Shown here: in pieces, positions 8,758-17,902 of the stretch
Numbering within the stretch: position 1 is the stretch's first letter
Layout of the letters: every line of letters begins with the position of its first letter
Source of the DNA: Clostridia bacterium
GTDB taxonomy: Bacteria > Bacillota > Clostridia > Christensenellales > Aristaeellaceae
Direction of reading: 5' to 3'
NCBI GenBank assembly: GCA_017412715.1
Contig: JAFPWU010000005.1
Location: forward strand, 1 to 51,598
Length of the DNA stretch: 51,598 nt
Notes under the pieces: generated by a model
Seen by the model: only the letters and a program-made list of their open reading frames with translations
What the model was told of the DNA's origin: nothing
Database searches by the model: none
Made by a program: the position numbers and the translations under genes

Positions 8758-10431
8758 ATGCCGGCAATAAAGAAGGAGGAAGCAGGGAAATTGCGGATCA
8801 TCTCCCTGGGAGGGGTGGATGAAATCGGCAAGAACATGACGGTTTTTGAATATGAGGACGACATTATCATCGTGGACTGCGGCAGCGTCTTCCCCAAGGA
8901 GGATATGCTGGGCGTGGACCTGGTGATTCCGGATGTTGCTTATCTGATCGGAAAAAAAGACCATATTCGCGGATACCTGTTTACCCACGGACATGAAGAT
9001 CATATTGGGGGAACCCCCTACATTCTGAAACAGATTCCATCTCACGTATACGGCACAAAGCTGACCATGGCACTGGTTGATCTGAAACTGAAGGAATACC
9101 GGGTAGATCATATCCCGATACATGTGGTGCAGCCTCGGGATGTGGTGCAGCTGGGCTGCTTTACCTGTCAGTTCATTCATGTGAGTCATTCCATTGCCGG
9201 CGCCTGCGCCATCGCCATTACCTGCCCGGCGGGGACGGTGATCGTCAGCGGAGATTTTAAGATTGACTATACGCCTATTAATGGGCAGGTGACCGATCTG
9301 CAGACCCTGGCCCGGTACGGGGAGGAAGGGGTCATGGCCCTGCTGTGCGAATCCACCAACGTGGAGCGGCCGGGATACACCATGAGCGAAATGAAGATCG
9401 GAGACACCTTTGACAAGCTGTTCGCTCAGGCGGACGGCCGGGTGATTGTGGCCATGTTCGCCAGCAATATTCACCGGATGCAGATGGTGATCGACAACGC
9501 CATTCGATACGGACGGCGGGTCTGCTTTATCGGACGCAGCATGGTGAACGTAAGCCGGGTAGCCATGAGCATCGGGGAGCTGAAGATTCCCGAGGGCTGG
9601 GTGATTGATATGGACATGCTGGATCAGTTCCCGGATAACGAGCTGCTGGTGCTGACCACGGGAAGCCAGGGCGAGCCCATGGCGGGACTGACCCGGATGG
9701 CCTACGCGGAGCACCGGAAGCTGCAGATCCGGCAGAGCGATATGGTGATCATTTCCGCCACGCCTATCCCCGGAAACGAGAAGTTCATTTCCCGGGTGAT
9801 CAATCAGCTGTACCGGCTGGGGGCCCAGGTGGTCTACAGCACGCTGGCTGAGGTGCACGTTTCCGGGCACGCCTGCCAGGAGGAGCTGAAGCTGATGCAT
9901 GCGCTGGTTCGGCCGAAGTACTTTATCCCCGTCCATGGGGAATACCGGATGCTCTGGCAGCACGCGGTGCTTGCGGAAAGCATGGGCGTGGAGAGCCAGA
10001 ATATTGTGATTCCCGAGATGGGCCAGGTGATCGAAATGAACATGAACTACCTGGCGCTGGGAGAGCAGGTGCCTACCGGAGGCATCCTGGTGGACGGCCT
10101 GGGCGTGGGCGACGTAGGAAACGTGGTCCTGCGGGATCGGAAGCACCTGAGCCAGGAAGGTCTGCTGGCGGTGGTCCTGGTGATCGACCGGGATCAGGAA
10201 AAGCTGGTCAGCGGTCCGGATATTGTCAGCCGCGGGTTTATCTATGTCCGTGAAAATGAGGATATCATTGACAACACCCAGGCGCTGGTGAGGGATATCC
10301 TGAGCCGGAACAGCCTGGCGGGGGACAACTGGCCCAACCTGAAGAACCTGATTAAGGATGAGGTTCACAACTATATCTTTGAGAAGATCAAGCGGAATCC
10401 CATGATTCTGCCCATCATCCTTGATGTTTAA
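8758..10431 (+). CDS. rnj: Ribonuclease J
   Basis: The 557-residue protein is a metallo-beta-lactamase / beta-CASP nuclease. The zinc motif FTHGHEDHIGG is near residue 75, SHSIAGACAI provides further ligands, GDFKID is motif 4, and the C-terminal PVHGEYR belongs to the beta-CASP part. RNase J acts as 5' exonuclease and endonuclease in mRNA turnover and rRNA maturation in the cytoplasm. Length matches RNase J1/J2 (about 555). AGGAGG lies six bases before the ATG. A hairpin terminator follows at 10450-10482. A YlbF-family gene comes next; in Bacillus, YlbF is part of a complex that guides another mRNA nuclease, RNase Y. Confidence 0.95.
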   Translation: MPAIKKEEAGKLRIISLGGVDEIGKNMTVFEYEDDIIIVDCGSVFPKEDMLGVDLVIPDVAYLIGKKDHIRGYLFTHGHEDHIGGTPYILKQIPSHVYGTKLTMALVDLKLKEYRVDHIPIHVVQPRDVVQLGCFTCQFIHVSHSIAGACAIAITCPAGTVIVSGDFKIDYTPINGQVTDLQTLARYGEEGVMALLCESTNVERPGYTMSEMKIGDTFDKLFAQADGRVIVAMFASNIHRMQMVIDNAIRYGRRVCFIGRSMVNVSRVAMSIGELKIPEGWVIDMDMLDQFPDNELLVLTTGSQGEPMAGLTRMAYAEHRKLQIRQSDMVIISATPIPGNEKFISRVINQLYRLGAQVVYSTLAEVHVSGHACQEELKLMHALVRPKYFIPVHGEYRMLWQHAVLAESMGVESQNIVIPEMGQVIEMNMNYLALGEQVPTGGILVDGLGVGDVGNVVLRDRKHLSQEGLLAVVLVIDRDQEKLVSGPDIVSRGFIYVRENEDIIDNTQALVRDILSRNSLAGDNWPNLKNLIKDEVHNYIFEKIKRNPMILPIILDV

Positions 10432-10449
10432 GCCAAAAAATGGTATGAT

Positions 10450-10482
10450 CCGGAGGAGGGGAGAGGCCCCTTCTCCGGTTTT
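10450..10482 (+). terminator. Terminator after rnj
   Basis: CCGGAGGAGGGG, loop AGAGG, CCCCTTCTCCGG followed by TTTTG. The T-run is short, so read-through into the YlbF-family gene is possible. Confidence 0.6.
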
Positions 10483-10520
10483 GAATTTTATTGTTTTTTG
10501 GCCATCAGGAGGAAAGACAG

Positions 10521-10865
10521 ATGGAATACTCAGCAGCCTATCGCCTGGGAGACGAGATCCGCCGGAGCGAGGAGTACATGACCTACCACTCGCTGAAGGA
10601 ACAGGTGATGGGGGATGAAACCCTGGCCGCCCTGATTCGGGAGTACCGAAGAATGCAGGTGAGCATTCAGATGAACATGATGACCGGCCGGCAGACGGAT
10701 CCGGAGGAGACGCAGCGTTTTTCCACCCTCAGCTCCCTGCTGTTCGCCAAACCGGAGGTAAGCCAGTTCCTGATGGCGGAGATGCGGCTGCAGCAGGCGC
10801 TGGCGGACATCATGAAGATTGTGACGGAGGCCACGGGGCTGGAAGTTCAGCTGCCGGGGCAATGA
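10521..10865 (+). CDS. YlbF/YmcA family protein
   Basis: This 114-residue, largely helical protein fits the YlbF/YmcA (Com_YlbF) family: an N-terminal helix ending in a short-chain regular pattern, then LAALIREYRRMQVSIQMN and a C-terminal helical part. Bacillus YlbF and YmcA form a complex with YaaT that affects RNase Y-dependent mRNA maturation, competence and sporulation. The start at 10521 is preceded by AGGAGG. Placement between rnj and mltG suggests an RNA-processing role, but that is inference from neighbours. Confidence 0.75.
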   Translation: MEYSAAYRLGDEIRRSEEYMTYHSLKEQVMGDETLAALIREYRRMQVSIQMNMMTGRQTDPEETQRFSTLSSLLFAKPEVSQFLMAEMRLQQALADIMKIVTEATGLEVQLPGQ

Positions 10866-10875
10866 GGAAGCGGAG

Positions 10876-12066
10876 TTGAAAGCAAAAAAAACGGAAGAGC
10901 GGAATGTGACCTACCGCAGCATTTATCGGGAACGGCAGTACGGTGGATACTGGTACAGCGGCCTCTGGCAGGTGATCCGGCCCATCCTGATCGGGCTGAC
11001 GGTGGCGGTGATCGTGCTGGGGCTGCTCACCAGCCTGTGGAACAGGCTGTATGAGGAGTATGCAGGGCCTGTGGAAGCCGGGAACGGGGAAACCGTTTAT
11101 TTCGCCATCGAAAGCGGACAGAGCCTGACCCGGGTGGCCAACAATCTGGAGGCGGCGGGCCTGATTCGCAGCAAAACGGTTTTCAAGTATTACTGCGACT
11201 TCGCCGGCATGGGCCAGAAGCTGCAGATCGGGCAGTACGGCCTGTCCAGGGCCATGTCCATGACGGAAATTGCCAACCAGCTGACCACCGGAGACGGAAA
11301 TCCCCTGGTGCGGAATATTACGCTAATCCCCGGGGAAACCGTGGAGGAATTCGCCGCCAAGATGGTGAAAAACGGGGTGCTGGACTCCGCGGATGCCTTC
11401 CTGGCGAAATGCCGTACGGGACAGGATTTCCGGGATTATTATTATATCGCGGATGTGCTGAGCGGGGGCAATGCCTCCCAGCGGAAGTACGTGCTGGAGG
11501 GATATCTGGCTCCGGATACCTATGAGGTGTATATTACCGCCACGGAGGACGACATCCTCCGGAAACTGCTGAGCCAGACGGAGGCAGTATTTCCCGCGGA
11601 AATGCAGGAGCGGGCGAAGGAAATAGGACTTACCATGGATCAGACCCTGACGCTGGCCAGCATGATTGAGAAGGAAGCGGGGGCAAATGATTTCGCCAGG
11701 GTCAGCGCCGTATTCCACAACCGACTGAAGGCAAAGATGAAGCTGCAAAGCGACGTGACCATCCATTATATTACAGGGATCCGGAAAATGGCGCTGGAAG
11801 AGGGGGATCTGACGGCGAACAGCCCTTACAACACCTATGAGGTTTCCGGACTGCCTGTCGGGCCCATCTGCAATCCGTCCGCAGCAGCGATTCAGGCGGC
11901 CCTTTATCCGGATGAACTGTATGTAGCAGAGAACTATCTTTATTTTTGCGCCAAGGATCCAGAGAGCGGAGAGCTGTATTTCTCACGGACCCTCGCGGAG
12001 CATGAACAGGCCGTAGCCATTTATGCGCCCCTGTGGAAGAAGTACGATCAGAGCCGGGGGCTCTGA
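10876..12066 (+). CDS. mltG: Endolytic murein transglycosylase MltG
   Basis: The 396-residue protein has a cytoplasmic N-terminus, one membrane helix at about residues 35-57, a LysM-like region (ESGQSLTRVANNLEAAGLI) and the YceG/MltG catalytic domain. The domain contains ASMIEKEAG around residue 260, whose glutamate is the catalytic residue, and the SPYNTY / GLPVGPI motif near the end. MltG cuts nascent glycan strands and is thought to set their length. The start is TTG at 10876 behind GAGGAAG, nine bases after the previous stop codon, so translation is probably coupled with the YlbF-family gene. Confidence 0.93.
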   Translation: MKAKKTEERNVTYRSIYRERQYGGYWYSGLWQVIRPILIGLTVAVIVLGLLTSLWNRLYEEYAGPVEAGNGETVYFAIESGQSLTRVANNLEAAGLIRSKTVFKYYCDFAGMGQKLQIGQYGLSRAMSMTEIANQLTTGDGNPLVRNITLIPGETVEEFAAKMVKNGVLDSADAFLAKCRTGQDFRDYYYIADVLSGGNASQRKYVLEGYLAPDTYEVYITATEDDILRKLLSQTEAVFPAEMQERAKEIGLTMDQTLTLASMIEKEAGANDFARVSAVFHNRLKAKMKLQSDVTIHYITGIRKMALEEGDLTANSPYNTYEVSGLPVGPICNPSAAAIQAALYPDELYVAENYLYFCAKDPESGELYFSRTLAEHEQAVAIYAPLWKKYDQSRGL

Positions 12067-12184
12067 GGCCGAGCGCAGGCATGAAACGATGGAGACACGA
12101 CGATCGTTTTTATCAGCGCTTTCTCCTGCTTTTCCCCGACAGGACTGACTTTTTCAAGAGAGGAACAGAAAGGAGCGCAGGCAG

Positions 12185-12814
12185 ATGTCAGGTTATATTT
12201 CAGACGCGGTTATCCGCCGGATGCCGGCATACAACCGGAACCTGCGGGAGCTGGAAAGCGAAGGCGTTCAGCAGATTTCCTCCCAGGAGCTTGGGGAGCG
12301 CATGGGACTGACCCCCTCCCAGATCCGGCAGGACATAAACAGCATTGGAGGAGTCGGCCGGCAGGGGCGGGGATATAATGTACGGGAACTCCGGGAATAT
12401 ATCAGGCATACGATGGGACTGGACCAGCCCCACCGTATGGTGATCCTGGGAGCGGGACGGATCGGCATGGCGGTTTCCCATTATCCCAACTTCCTGCGGG
12501 AGGGGTTCGTCACCGCGGGTCTGTTTGATTCGGACCCGGAGGTGGTAGCCCGGGGGAGCGAAACCCTGCCCGTTTTTGCGGTGGAGGAGATTCGGGAACG
12601 GATCCCGGATATGGGGGCTGATATCGCCGTGATTGCGGTGCCCGCGGAGGCAGCCCAGGAGACCCTGGATCTCGTCTATGAACTGGGAATACGTTCGGCA
12701 TGGAATTTTGCGCCGGTGGACCTGCGGGTTCCCGCGGACATGGTGGTGGTGAATGTGCATATGAGCGATTCGCTGCATATCCTTACCTATAAAATGAATC
12801 ACAGGGAAGAATAA
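12185..12814 (+). CDS. rex: Redox-sensing transcriptional repressor Rex
   Basis: The 209-residue product has an N-terminal winged helix (ELGERMGLTPSQIRQDINSIG, residues about 35-55) and a Rossmann domain starting VILGAGRIGMA near residue 88. This is the Rex architecture: a dimer that leaves DNA when the NADH/NAD+ ratio rises, controlling fermentation and respiration genes. The C-terminal domain-swap helix region (SDSLHILTYKMNH) is present. The start is preceded by GGAACAGAAAGGAGCG. No clear Rex operator was found in the window, so its targets lie elsewhere. Confidence 0.95.
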   Translation: MSGYISDAVIRRMPAYNRNLRELESEGVQQISSQELGERMGLTPSQIRQDINSIGGVGRQGRGYNVRELREYIRHTMGLDQPHRMVILGAGRIGMAVSHYPNFLREGFVTAGLFDSDPEVVARGSETLPVFAVEEIRERIPDMGADIAVIAVPAEAAQETLDLVYELGIRSAWNFAPVDLRVPADMVVVNVHMSDSLHILTYKMNHREE

Positions 12815-12820
12815 GCACTC

Positions 12821-14614
12821 ATGGCCAGAATCAAAAGGTATGATCTTTATGAGGGGGATGGGGAGGAAATCGGCGGGAAGGAATGGTCCTCCCGGAGCTC
12901 CCTTCCCGGGAAAGCTCCCCTGGGACGGGATGAGGAACTTCGGGAGCGGGATCAGGCAGCCAGGCAGGCGGAGAACGCCCTGCGGGACCGCAGAAGATAT
13001 TTTCCGGAAAACGAGGAGGATGATGATCCGGAGACACCGGCCTCCCTGTTCGACGATTTTGACCGCTTCCAGGAACCCTGGCCGCAGCAGACCCGCGGGG
13101 CGGGAAAACGGAAGAAGCGGATCTGGCATAAGGGAGCCTGGGTATGCGTCATGGCGCTGTCCGTGACAGTGATCCTGATATGCGGCTGGATGGTGATCCC
13201 CCAGGTGACGGGGAGCAGATTCCGCTTTCTGCCCAATATGGCCTTCGCCAATGGAAACCTGCTGCTCTGGCAGGAGAAAACACACAGGGAATTTGAAGCC
13301 TGCGTGGAGGAAATCTACACGGATAAAATCTATCCAGGCGTCTATGTGGACGATCTGCACGTGGGCGGCATGACCAGGGAAGAAGCCGCAGCCGCGCTGA
13401 CGGCCAGGGCGGACATGACGGGTATGGATTTCGACATCGTCATCACGGTAGGGAACCAGAGCTGGCATGTGACCCCGGAGCGGGTTCCCGTCACCCGGAA
13501 CGTGGCGGAGACCGTGGAGAAAGCCTGGGCTCAGGGACGGGGGAATACGGCGGGACTCCGGGGAAGCGGAAGGACTCCCTTCCAGGAGCGGATTGAAAAG
13601 GCGATGAACCTGAGAAGCTTTCCGGTGAGCCTGAAAACGGAAAAGACCTGGGACCATGAAGCCCTGAAGGAACTGTGCCAGGGGATTGCAAATTACGTGA
13701 ACCGGGATCCGGTAAACAGCACAGTGGCTACCTTCGATTTCGGCACGAAAACCTTTACCTTCACGGAGGACCGGGCAGGGGCTTATCTGAATCCGGATCT
13801 CCTGTATTCCCGTGCCGCCGCCATGCTGGATGAAGGGAATTATTATAATACCCTGTTCATGACTCCGGAGAAGATTATCGCGGATGTGACCCGGACGGAG
13901 CTGATGAACAGCTTTGGTCTGATTTCCTCCTATACCACAAAAACGACAAATAACAGGAATCGGAACACAAACATCCAGCTGAGCGCGCAGGCCATTAACG
14001 GGCTTACCGTGCTGCCGGGGGAGACCTTCAGCTTTAACGCGGCTACCGGGGAAAGGACCGCGGAAAAAGGATACCTGCCCGCGGCGGCCATTTCCGGCGG
14101 ACAAAGCCGGGATGAGATCGGCGGAGGCGTCTGTCAGACCAGCTCCACCCTGTTTAACGCGGCAGCCAGGGCGAATCTGGAAATCGTGGAGCGGAGCCCC
14201 CACGCTTGGCCCTCCAGCTATGTGGAGAAAGGGTTTGACGCTACGGTCAACTGGCCCGACCTGGATTTCAAGTTTAAAAACAATACGGACTGGCCCATCT
14301 TTATCATCGCCTCCTACGCGGACAGGAAGGTTTCTGTCAGCGTATACGGCATGAGCCTCGGGGTGGACACAAGGATCGATCTGGAGAGCGTGACCACAAA
14401 GACCATTCCCCAGCCGGAGGGAACCAAGTACGAGCTGAATGCGAACCTGAAGGTTGGGGAGAGCAAGAAAACCGTTACCGGACGGAAAGGCTACGTGGTG
14501 GAGACCTGGAAGATCTGGTATCAGGGAGAAAGGGAAATCCGTCGGGAACTTCTCTTTACATCCACTTATAAGGCTTATCAGGAGACGATAGAGTACAATC
14601 CGTATCCCAATTAG
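12821..14614 (+). CDS. VanW-family membrane-anchored cell-wall protein
   Basis: The 597-residue protein has a charged, disordered cytoplasmic stretch (1-100), a membrane helix around 107-128, an extracellular region with the peptidoglycan-binding-like segment LHVGGMTREEA, and a C-terminal VanW domain with GETFSFN, GGGVCQTSSTLFNAA and PHAWPSSYVEKGFDATV. VanW proteins accompany glycopeptide-resistance and cell-wall loci but have no proven reaction. It starts 6 nt after rex with only a weak ribosome site, suggesting translational coupling. The neighbour mltG supports a cell-wall role. Confidence 0.88.
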   Translation: MARIKRYDLYEGDGEEIGGKEWSSRSSLPGKAPLGRDEELRERDQAARQAENALRDRRRYFPENEEDDDPETPASLFDDFDRFQEPWPQQTRGAGKRKKRIWHKGAWVCVMALSVTVILICGWMVIPQVTGSRFRFLPNMAFANGNLLLWQEKTHREFEACVEEIYTDKIYPGVYVDDLHVGGMTREEAAAALTARADMTGMDFDIVITVGNQSWHVTPERVPVTRNVAETVEKAWAQGRGNTAGLRGSGRTPFQERIEKAMNLRSFPVSLKTEKTWDHEALKELCQGIANYVNRDPVNSTVATFDFGTKTFTFTEDRAGAYLNPDLLYSRAAAMLDEGNYYNTLFMTPEKIIADVTRTELMNSFGLISSYTTKTTNNRNRNTNIQLSAQAINGLTVLPGETFSFNAATGERTAEKGYLPAAAISGGQSRDEIGGGVCQTSSTLFNAAARANLEIVERSPHAWPSSYVEKGFDATVNWPDLDFKFKNNTDWPIFIIASYADRKVSVSVYGMSLGVDTRIDLESVTTKTIPQPEGTKYELNANLKVGESKKTVTGRKGYVVETWKIWYQGEREIRRELLFTSTYKAYQETIEYNPYPN

Positions 14615-14634
14615 CGCGCAAAGGAGACCAAAGC

Positions 14635-15708
14635 ATGAGCAGCAGAATTGAGCGGGTTCTGGAACACATGAAAGGCAGGGGACTGAGCCAGATGCTGGTG
14701 TCAGACCCGAAAAGCATCTGGTATCTGACGGGGGTGGACGTGGAACCCCACGAGCGCCTCTTCTGCCTGCTGATCAGGGAGAACGGAAAGCATGTATTCT
14801 TCCTGAACAGGCTCTATAACGTGAAGGATACGGGCTTTGAAGAAGTCTGGTTTTCGGATACGGACGATTCCATCGGCATGATGGCGGACAGGGTGGATGG
14901 GAAGGTTCCCCTGGGCATCGATAAGGAGTGGAAGGCAGGCTTCCTGATTCCACTCATGGAACGCTGCCCGGGCTTGAGAACCGTGCTGGCCTCCGATTGC
15001 GTGGATGACTGCCGGGCCGTGAAGGACGAAACGGAAATCCTCCTGATGAAGGAGGCATCTCGGATTAATGACGAGGTGAACACCCTGGCCGCGGAATACA
15101 TCCGGGAGGGCATGACCGAGAAGGAGGTAGCAGCCTTTATCGATCAGGCCTTTCTGGACCGGGGCTGCTCCGGAAACAGCTTTTCCACCATTGTCTCCTT
15201 TGGCGCCAACGCGGCGGATCCTCATCATGAGCCGGACGATACCCGGGTCCGGGAAGGGGATTGCGTGCTGATTGATATGGGCTGCGTCTGGAACCGCTAT
15301 TGTTCCGACATGACCCGGACCTTCTTTTTCCGGAAGGCGGATTCCTTCCAGACAAAGATTCATGATCTGGTGCGGGAAGCCAATGAAAAAGCGGAATCCA
15401 TCATCCGGCCGGGGGTACGCTTCTGCGAGATCGACGCCGCGGCCAGAGATCTGATCACGGAAGCGGGTTACGGAGAATACTTTAACCACAGGCTGGGGCA
15501 TTTTATCGGACAGACGGATCATGAGAAGGGCGATGTTTCCAGCGCCAACGAGCGCACTGCGGAGCCCGGAATGATCTTTTCCATCGAGCCCGGAATCTAC
15601 CTGCCGGGGCAGTTCGGCGTCCGGGTGGAGGATCTGGTGATCGTCACGGAGGACGGCTGCGAGCTGCTGAACAGGGCGGACAAGCACTGGCGGATTATCG
15701 GGCAGTGA
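14635..15708 (+). CDS. M24-family Xaa-Pro peptidase
   Basis: The 357-residue protein combines a creatinase-type N-terminal domain with the pita-bread M24 metallopeptidase fold. Metal ligands are visible: [19 protein letters not shown] (two Asp), HRLGHFIG (His), IEPGIY (Glu) and RVEDLV (Glu). Enzymes of this family cut dipeptides or peptides next to proline in the cytoplasm (PepQ/PepP). Length is typical. AAGGAGA lies upstream of the ATG. The araD gene follows about 100 nt later. Confidence 0.93.
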   Translation: MSSRIERVLEHMKGRGLSQMLVSDPKSIWYLTGVDVEPHERLFCLLIRENGKHVFFLNRLYNVKDTGFEEVWFSDTDDSIGMMADRVDGKVPLGIDKEWKAGFLIPLMERCPGLRTVLASDCVDDCRAVKDETEILLMKEASRINDEVNTLAAEYIREGMTEKEVAAFIDQAFLDRGCSGNSFSTIVSFGANAADPHHEPDDTRVREGDCVLIDMGCVWNRYCSDMTRTFFFRKADSFQTKIHDLVREANEKAESIIRPGVRFCEIDAAARDLITEAGYGEYFNHRLGHFIGQTDHEKGDVSSANERTAEPGMIFSIEPGIYLPGQFGVRVEDLVIVTEDGCELLNRADKHWRIIGQ

Positions 15709-15812
15709 AAGCACTGGAAAACCGGCTTTTGTGTGAACGGATGACAGAACTGTCCGCCGACGAACTTGGGGATCTATCATACTATTTTTATTCAGAAGAA
15801 GGGGGTATCCAC

Positions 15813-16517
15813 ATGTTGAAAGAACTGAAGCGGAAAGTATACGAGGCGAATATGCTGCTGCCGGCTTATCACCTGGTAACCTTTACCTGGGGGAACGTGT
15901 CAGGCGTTGACCGGGAGAAGGGACTGTTTGTCATTAAGCCCAGCGGTGTGCCATATGAGGAGATGAAGCCGGAGGATATGGTGGTGATGGACCTGGAAGG
16001 GAATAAGGTGGAAGGAGACATGAATCCCTCCACGGACGCCCCGACCCACGCGGAGCTCTACCGGAGGTTCCCGGAAATCGGCGGCGTAGTGCATACCCAT
16101 TCCCGCTGGGCCACGATCTGGGCCCAGGCGGGCCGGGATATCCCTGCCTATGGAACAACTCAGGCGGATTATATCTACGGGCCGGTGCCCTGCTGCAGGG
16201 ATCTGACGGCGGAGGAGGTTGAAAGGGCCTACGAGCTGGAAACCGGCAAGGTGATTGCCGCCTGTTTTGAGGAACGGGGCCTGAATCCCATGTATGTTCC
16301 CTGCGTGCTGGCCAGGCATCACGGTCCCTTTGCCTGGGGGAAAGACCCTTTGAACGCGGTGCATAACGCGGTAGTGCTGGAGGAAGTGGCCATGATGGCA
16401 TGGCATACGGAAGCGCTTCCCGCGGCTCAGCCCAGGGAAAGTCTGCCGGAGCATGTAAAAGAAAAACACTTCCTGCGGAAGCACGGCCCGAACGCCTATT
16501 ATGGGCAGGGAAAATAA
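15813..16517 (+). CDS. araD: L-ribulose-5-phosphate 4-epimerase
   Basis: The 234-residue enzyme belongs to the class II aldolase/epimerase family and converts L-ribulose 5-phosphate to D-xylulose 5-phosphate. Zinc ligands appear as HTHS near residue 95 and ARHHGPF near residue 170; TFTWGNVSG and [11 protein letters not shown] are substrate-loop signatures typical of AraD. Length is close to E. coli AraD (231). The start at 15813 is chosen for the GAAGAAGGGGG ribosome site; the frame is open back to 15705 but that stretch overlaps the peptidase stop. No other arabinose genes are in the window. Confidence 0.9.
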   Translation: MLKELKRKVYEANMLLPAYHLVTFTWGNVSGVDREKGLFVIKPSGVPYEEMKPEDMVVMDLEGNKVEGDMNPSTDAPTHAELYRRFPEIGGVVHTHSRWATIWAQAGRDIPAYGTTQADYIYGPVPCCRDLTAEEVERAYELETGKVIAACFEERGLNPMYVPCVLARHHGPFAWGKDPLNAVHNAVVLEEVAMMAWHTEALPAAQPRESLPEHVKEKHFLRKHGPNAYYGQGK

Positions 16518-16611
16518 CAGATCTATGGTTCCGGCGGGGACGCAATCCTTTTTCTAATGGGAAGAATCTATGGTTTTTTCTCTGTATTCCTTGTTTTTGC
16601 ACAAAAAAAAC

Positions 16612-16640
16612 TTGCGTTTTCGATTCTTGCAGGATATAAT
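16612..16640 (+). promoter_or_regulatory. Promoter of the structured RNA
   Basis: TTGCGT (16612-16617) and a perfect TATAAT (16635-16640) are 17 bases apart. The start is expected near 16646, the first base of the closing helix of the RNA. Confidence 0.8.
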
Positions 16641-16645
16641 GCTCG

Positions 16646-16872
16646 TGGTTGAAAACTTCGGGTCTGTGGTTGCAAGCCGATGCCAGTCGCAGGCGAAGCG
16701 GTCCACGTAATCCGCCAAAAGCGGCGGGGAGCATGGTGCGGTCTAGATGTAAGTCCATCCGGGCTCCGGCCCGAGAGGAGTGAGTGAGGGCGCGATTGCG
16801 CAGAGCAACCTCCCAGATGGCGTGTGTGGGGGCAAAGACCAGGTCAGCCGAAGATTCACCGATTATCAATTT
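16646..16872 (+). ncRNA. Structured RNA leader or ncRNA, possibly raiA-like
   Basis: From the predicted start the RNA is closed by a long-range helix: GGTTGAA (from about 16647) with TTCACC, and CTTCGG (from about 16656) with CCGAAG (16850-16865 region). Inside lie clear hairpins: CGGGC-TCCG-GCCCG, GCGC-GATT-GCGC, CCGC-CAAAA-GCGG and GCC-n7-GGC. It ends in ATCAATTTTTT just before the zinc-ribbon gene. About 225 nt with a strong promoter and no reading frame indicates a folded RNA. Length and phylum fit the raiA motif, but I could not verify the consensus; it is not RNase P, tmRNA or 6S by any signature I can see. Confidence 0.6.
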
Positions 16873-16890
16873 TTTGGGGGTTACCTTATC

Positions 16891-17175
16891 ATGTACGAAG
16901 ACAAAACGCTGGTATGCAAAGACTGTGGCCAGGAATTCGTGTTCACCGCAGGGGAACAGGAATTCTACGCCGAAAAAGGCTTCCAGAATGAGCCCACCCG
17001 CTGCAAGGCCTGCCGTCAGGCCCGCAAGGCAAATCGGCCTGCTGCCGGCGCCCCGCGAGTCATGTATGACGCGATCTGTGCCGAGTGCGGCAAGCCCACA
17101 CAGATTCCCTTCGAGCCGAAGGAAGATCGTCCCGTCTACTGCAGCGAATGCTTTGCTGCCCGCCGCGGAATGTAA
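16891..17175 (+). CDS. Small two-zinc-ribbon protein
   Basis: The 94-residue protein has two Cys4 zinc ribbons. The first is CKDC...CKAC, in the sequence start MYEDKTLVCKDCGQEF typical of the 'probable zinc-ribbon' (zf-trcl) family. The second is CAEC...CSEC with 17 residues between the pairs. Function is unknown; similar proteins are thought to bind nucleic acid or other proteins. The ATG at 16891 follows GGGGGTTACC. The gene sits 18 nt after the structured RNA and is closed by a strong terminator, so RNA and gene form one transcription unit and the RNA may control it. Confidence 0.8.
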   Translation: MYEDKTLVCKDCGQEFVFTAGEQEFYAEKGFQNEPTRCKACRQARKANRPAAGAPRVMYDAICAECGKPTQIPFEPKEDRPVYCSECFAARRGM

Positions 17176-17190
17176 TCTTTTAGCGAGCCA

Positions 17191-17220
17191 CCCGTCCTGC
17201 TGGTCAGGACGGGTTTTTTT
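17191..17220 (+). terminator. Terminator of the zinc-ribbon gene
   Basis: CCCGTCCTG, loop CTGGT, CAGGACGGG, then seven T. Confidence 0.92.
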
Positions 17221-17230
17221 ATGGGTCCGT

Positions 17231-17259
17231 TTGCAAAGGGAGAACAACTGTGATATAAT
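17231..17259 (+). promoter_or_regulatory. tRNA-Ser promoter
   Basis: TTGCAA (17231-17236) and TATAAT (17254-17259), spacing 17, about 13 bases before the tRNA. Confidence 0.8.
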
Positions 17260-17272
17260 CCGACCCGTGCCT

Positions 17273-17361
17273 GGAGCGGTATCGAAGCGGTCATAACGGG
17301 GCTGACTCGAAATCAGTTTGGCGGCAACGCCACGTGGGTTCGAATCCCACCCGCTCCGCCA
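17273..17361 (+). tRNA. tRNA-Ser (CGA)
   Basis: Acceptor GGAGCGG pairs with CCGCTCC, followed by G and an encoded CCA. The anticodon loop CTCGAAA carries CGA at 17308-17310. A long variable arm (TTTGGCGGCAACGCCACG) and T-arm GTGGGTTCGAATCCCAC complete a class II serine tRNA. Confidence 0.95.
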
Positions 17362-17398
17362 GAAAAATGTGAGATAACCGTCCGTTATTTCGCCCCGG

Positions 17399-17425
17399 AA
17401 AATCCCCCGCAAATCGGGGGTTTTC
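17399..17425 (+). terminator. tRNA-Ser terminator
   Basis: AAAATCCCCCG, loop CAAAT, CGGGGGTTTT; a compact intrinsic terminator. Confidence 0.8.
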
Positions 17426-17458
17426 TGGTTTTTGGAGGAAACAGGAGGGAAACCAAAG

Positions 17459-17902
17459 ATGAAAACCTATCGTTTTTACGGCTGGGAAACAGCCAGTGTC
17501 CGGGATGGCCTGGGGCTGACCCCTTGCGATTACTATGATCTGCTATCCGAAATTTGGTGCGCAGAAACCTGCGCACCCCGGATGCGGAAGGATTGGACGC
17601 CGGAAAACCGGACCCTGGGTCAATGCTCCATCACCGCCTTTCTGATCCAGGATATCTATGGCGGAAAGGTACTTGGCGTGCCGCTGGGAGATGGAAATTA
17701 CCATTGCTTCAACGACGTGAACGGCTGCGTGTTCGATCTCACCAGCGAGCAATTAGGCGATATCCGGCTGGACTACGCAAACTGCCCAGAACAGGACCGT
17801 GCTGTTCATTTTGCAAAGGCAGAAAAAAGGGAACGGTACGAGCTGTTGAAAGAAAGACTGTCCGCCCGGCGGTCGGCCCCTGTTCTGCACACGATGGATT
17901 AA
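17459..17902 (+). CDS. YunG-like protein
   Basis: The 147-residue product resembles the Bacillus YunG family: a central GQCSITAFLIQDIYGG segment with a Cys, followed by HCFNDVNG and VFDLTSEQ. The arrangement Cys...His...Asp recalls papain-like folds, but no activity is known to me. The start at 17459 has ACAGGAGGG upstream. It is a lone gene after the tRNA-Ser terminator. Function is unassigned. Confidence 0.6.
   Translation: MKTYRFYGWETASVRDGLGLTPCDYYDLLSEIWCAETCAPRMRKDWTPENRTLGQCSITAFLIQDIYGGKVLGVPLGDGNYHCFNDVNGCVFDLTSEQLGDIRLDYANCPEQDRAVHFAKAEKRERYELLKERLSARRSAPVLHTMD

Noticed and set aside
12106-12130. TATCAGCGCTTTCTCC before rex as a further palindromic-repeat end
   Set aside because: Only one terminus-like stretch and no matching partner or central hairpin.
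16646-16872. RNase P RNA, tmRNA or 6S RNA as identity of the structured RNA
   Set aside because: The conserved P4 and 3' motifs of RNase P, the tRNA-like ends and tag frame of tmRNA, and the long open-bubble hairpin of 6S RNA are not visible.
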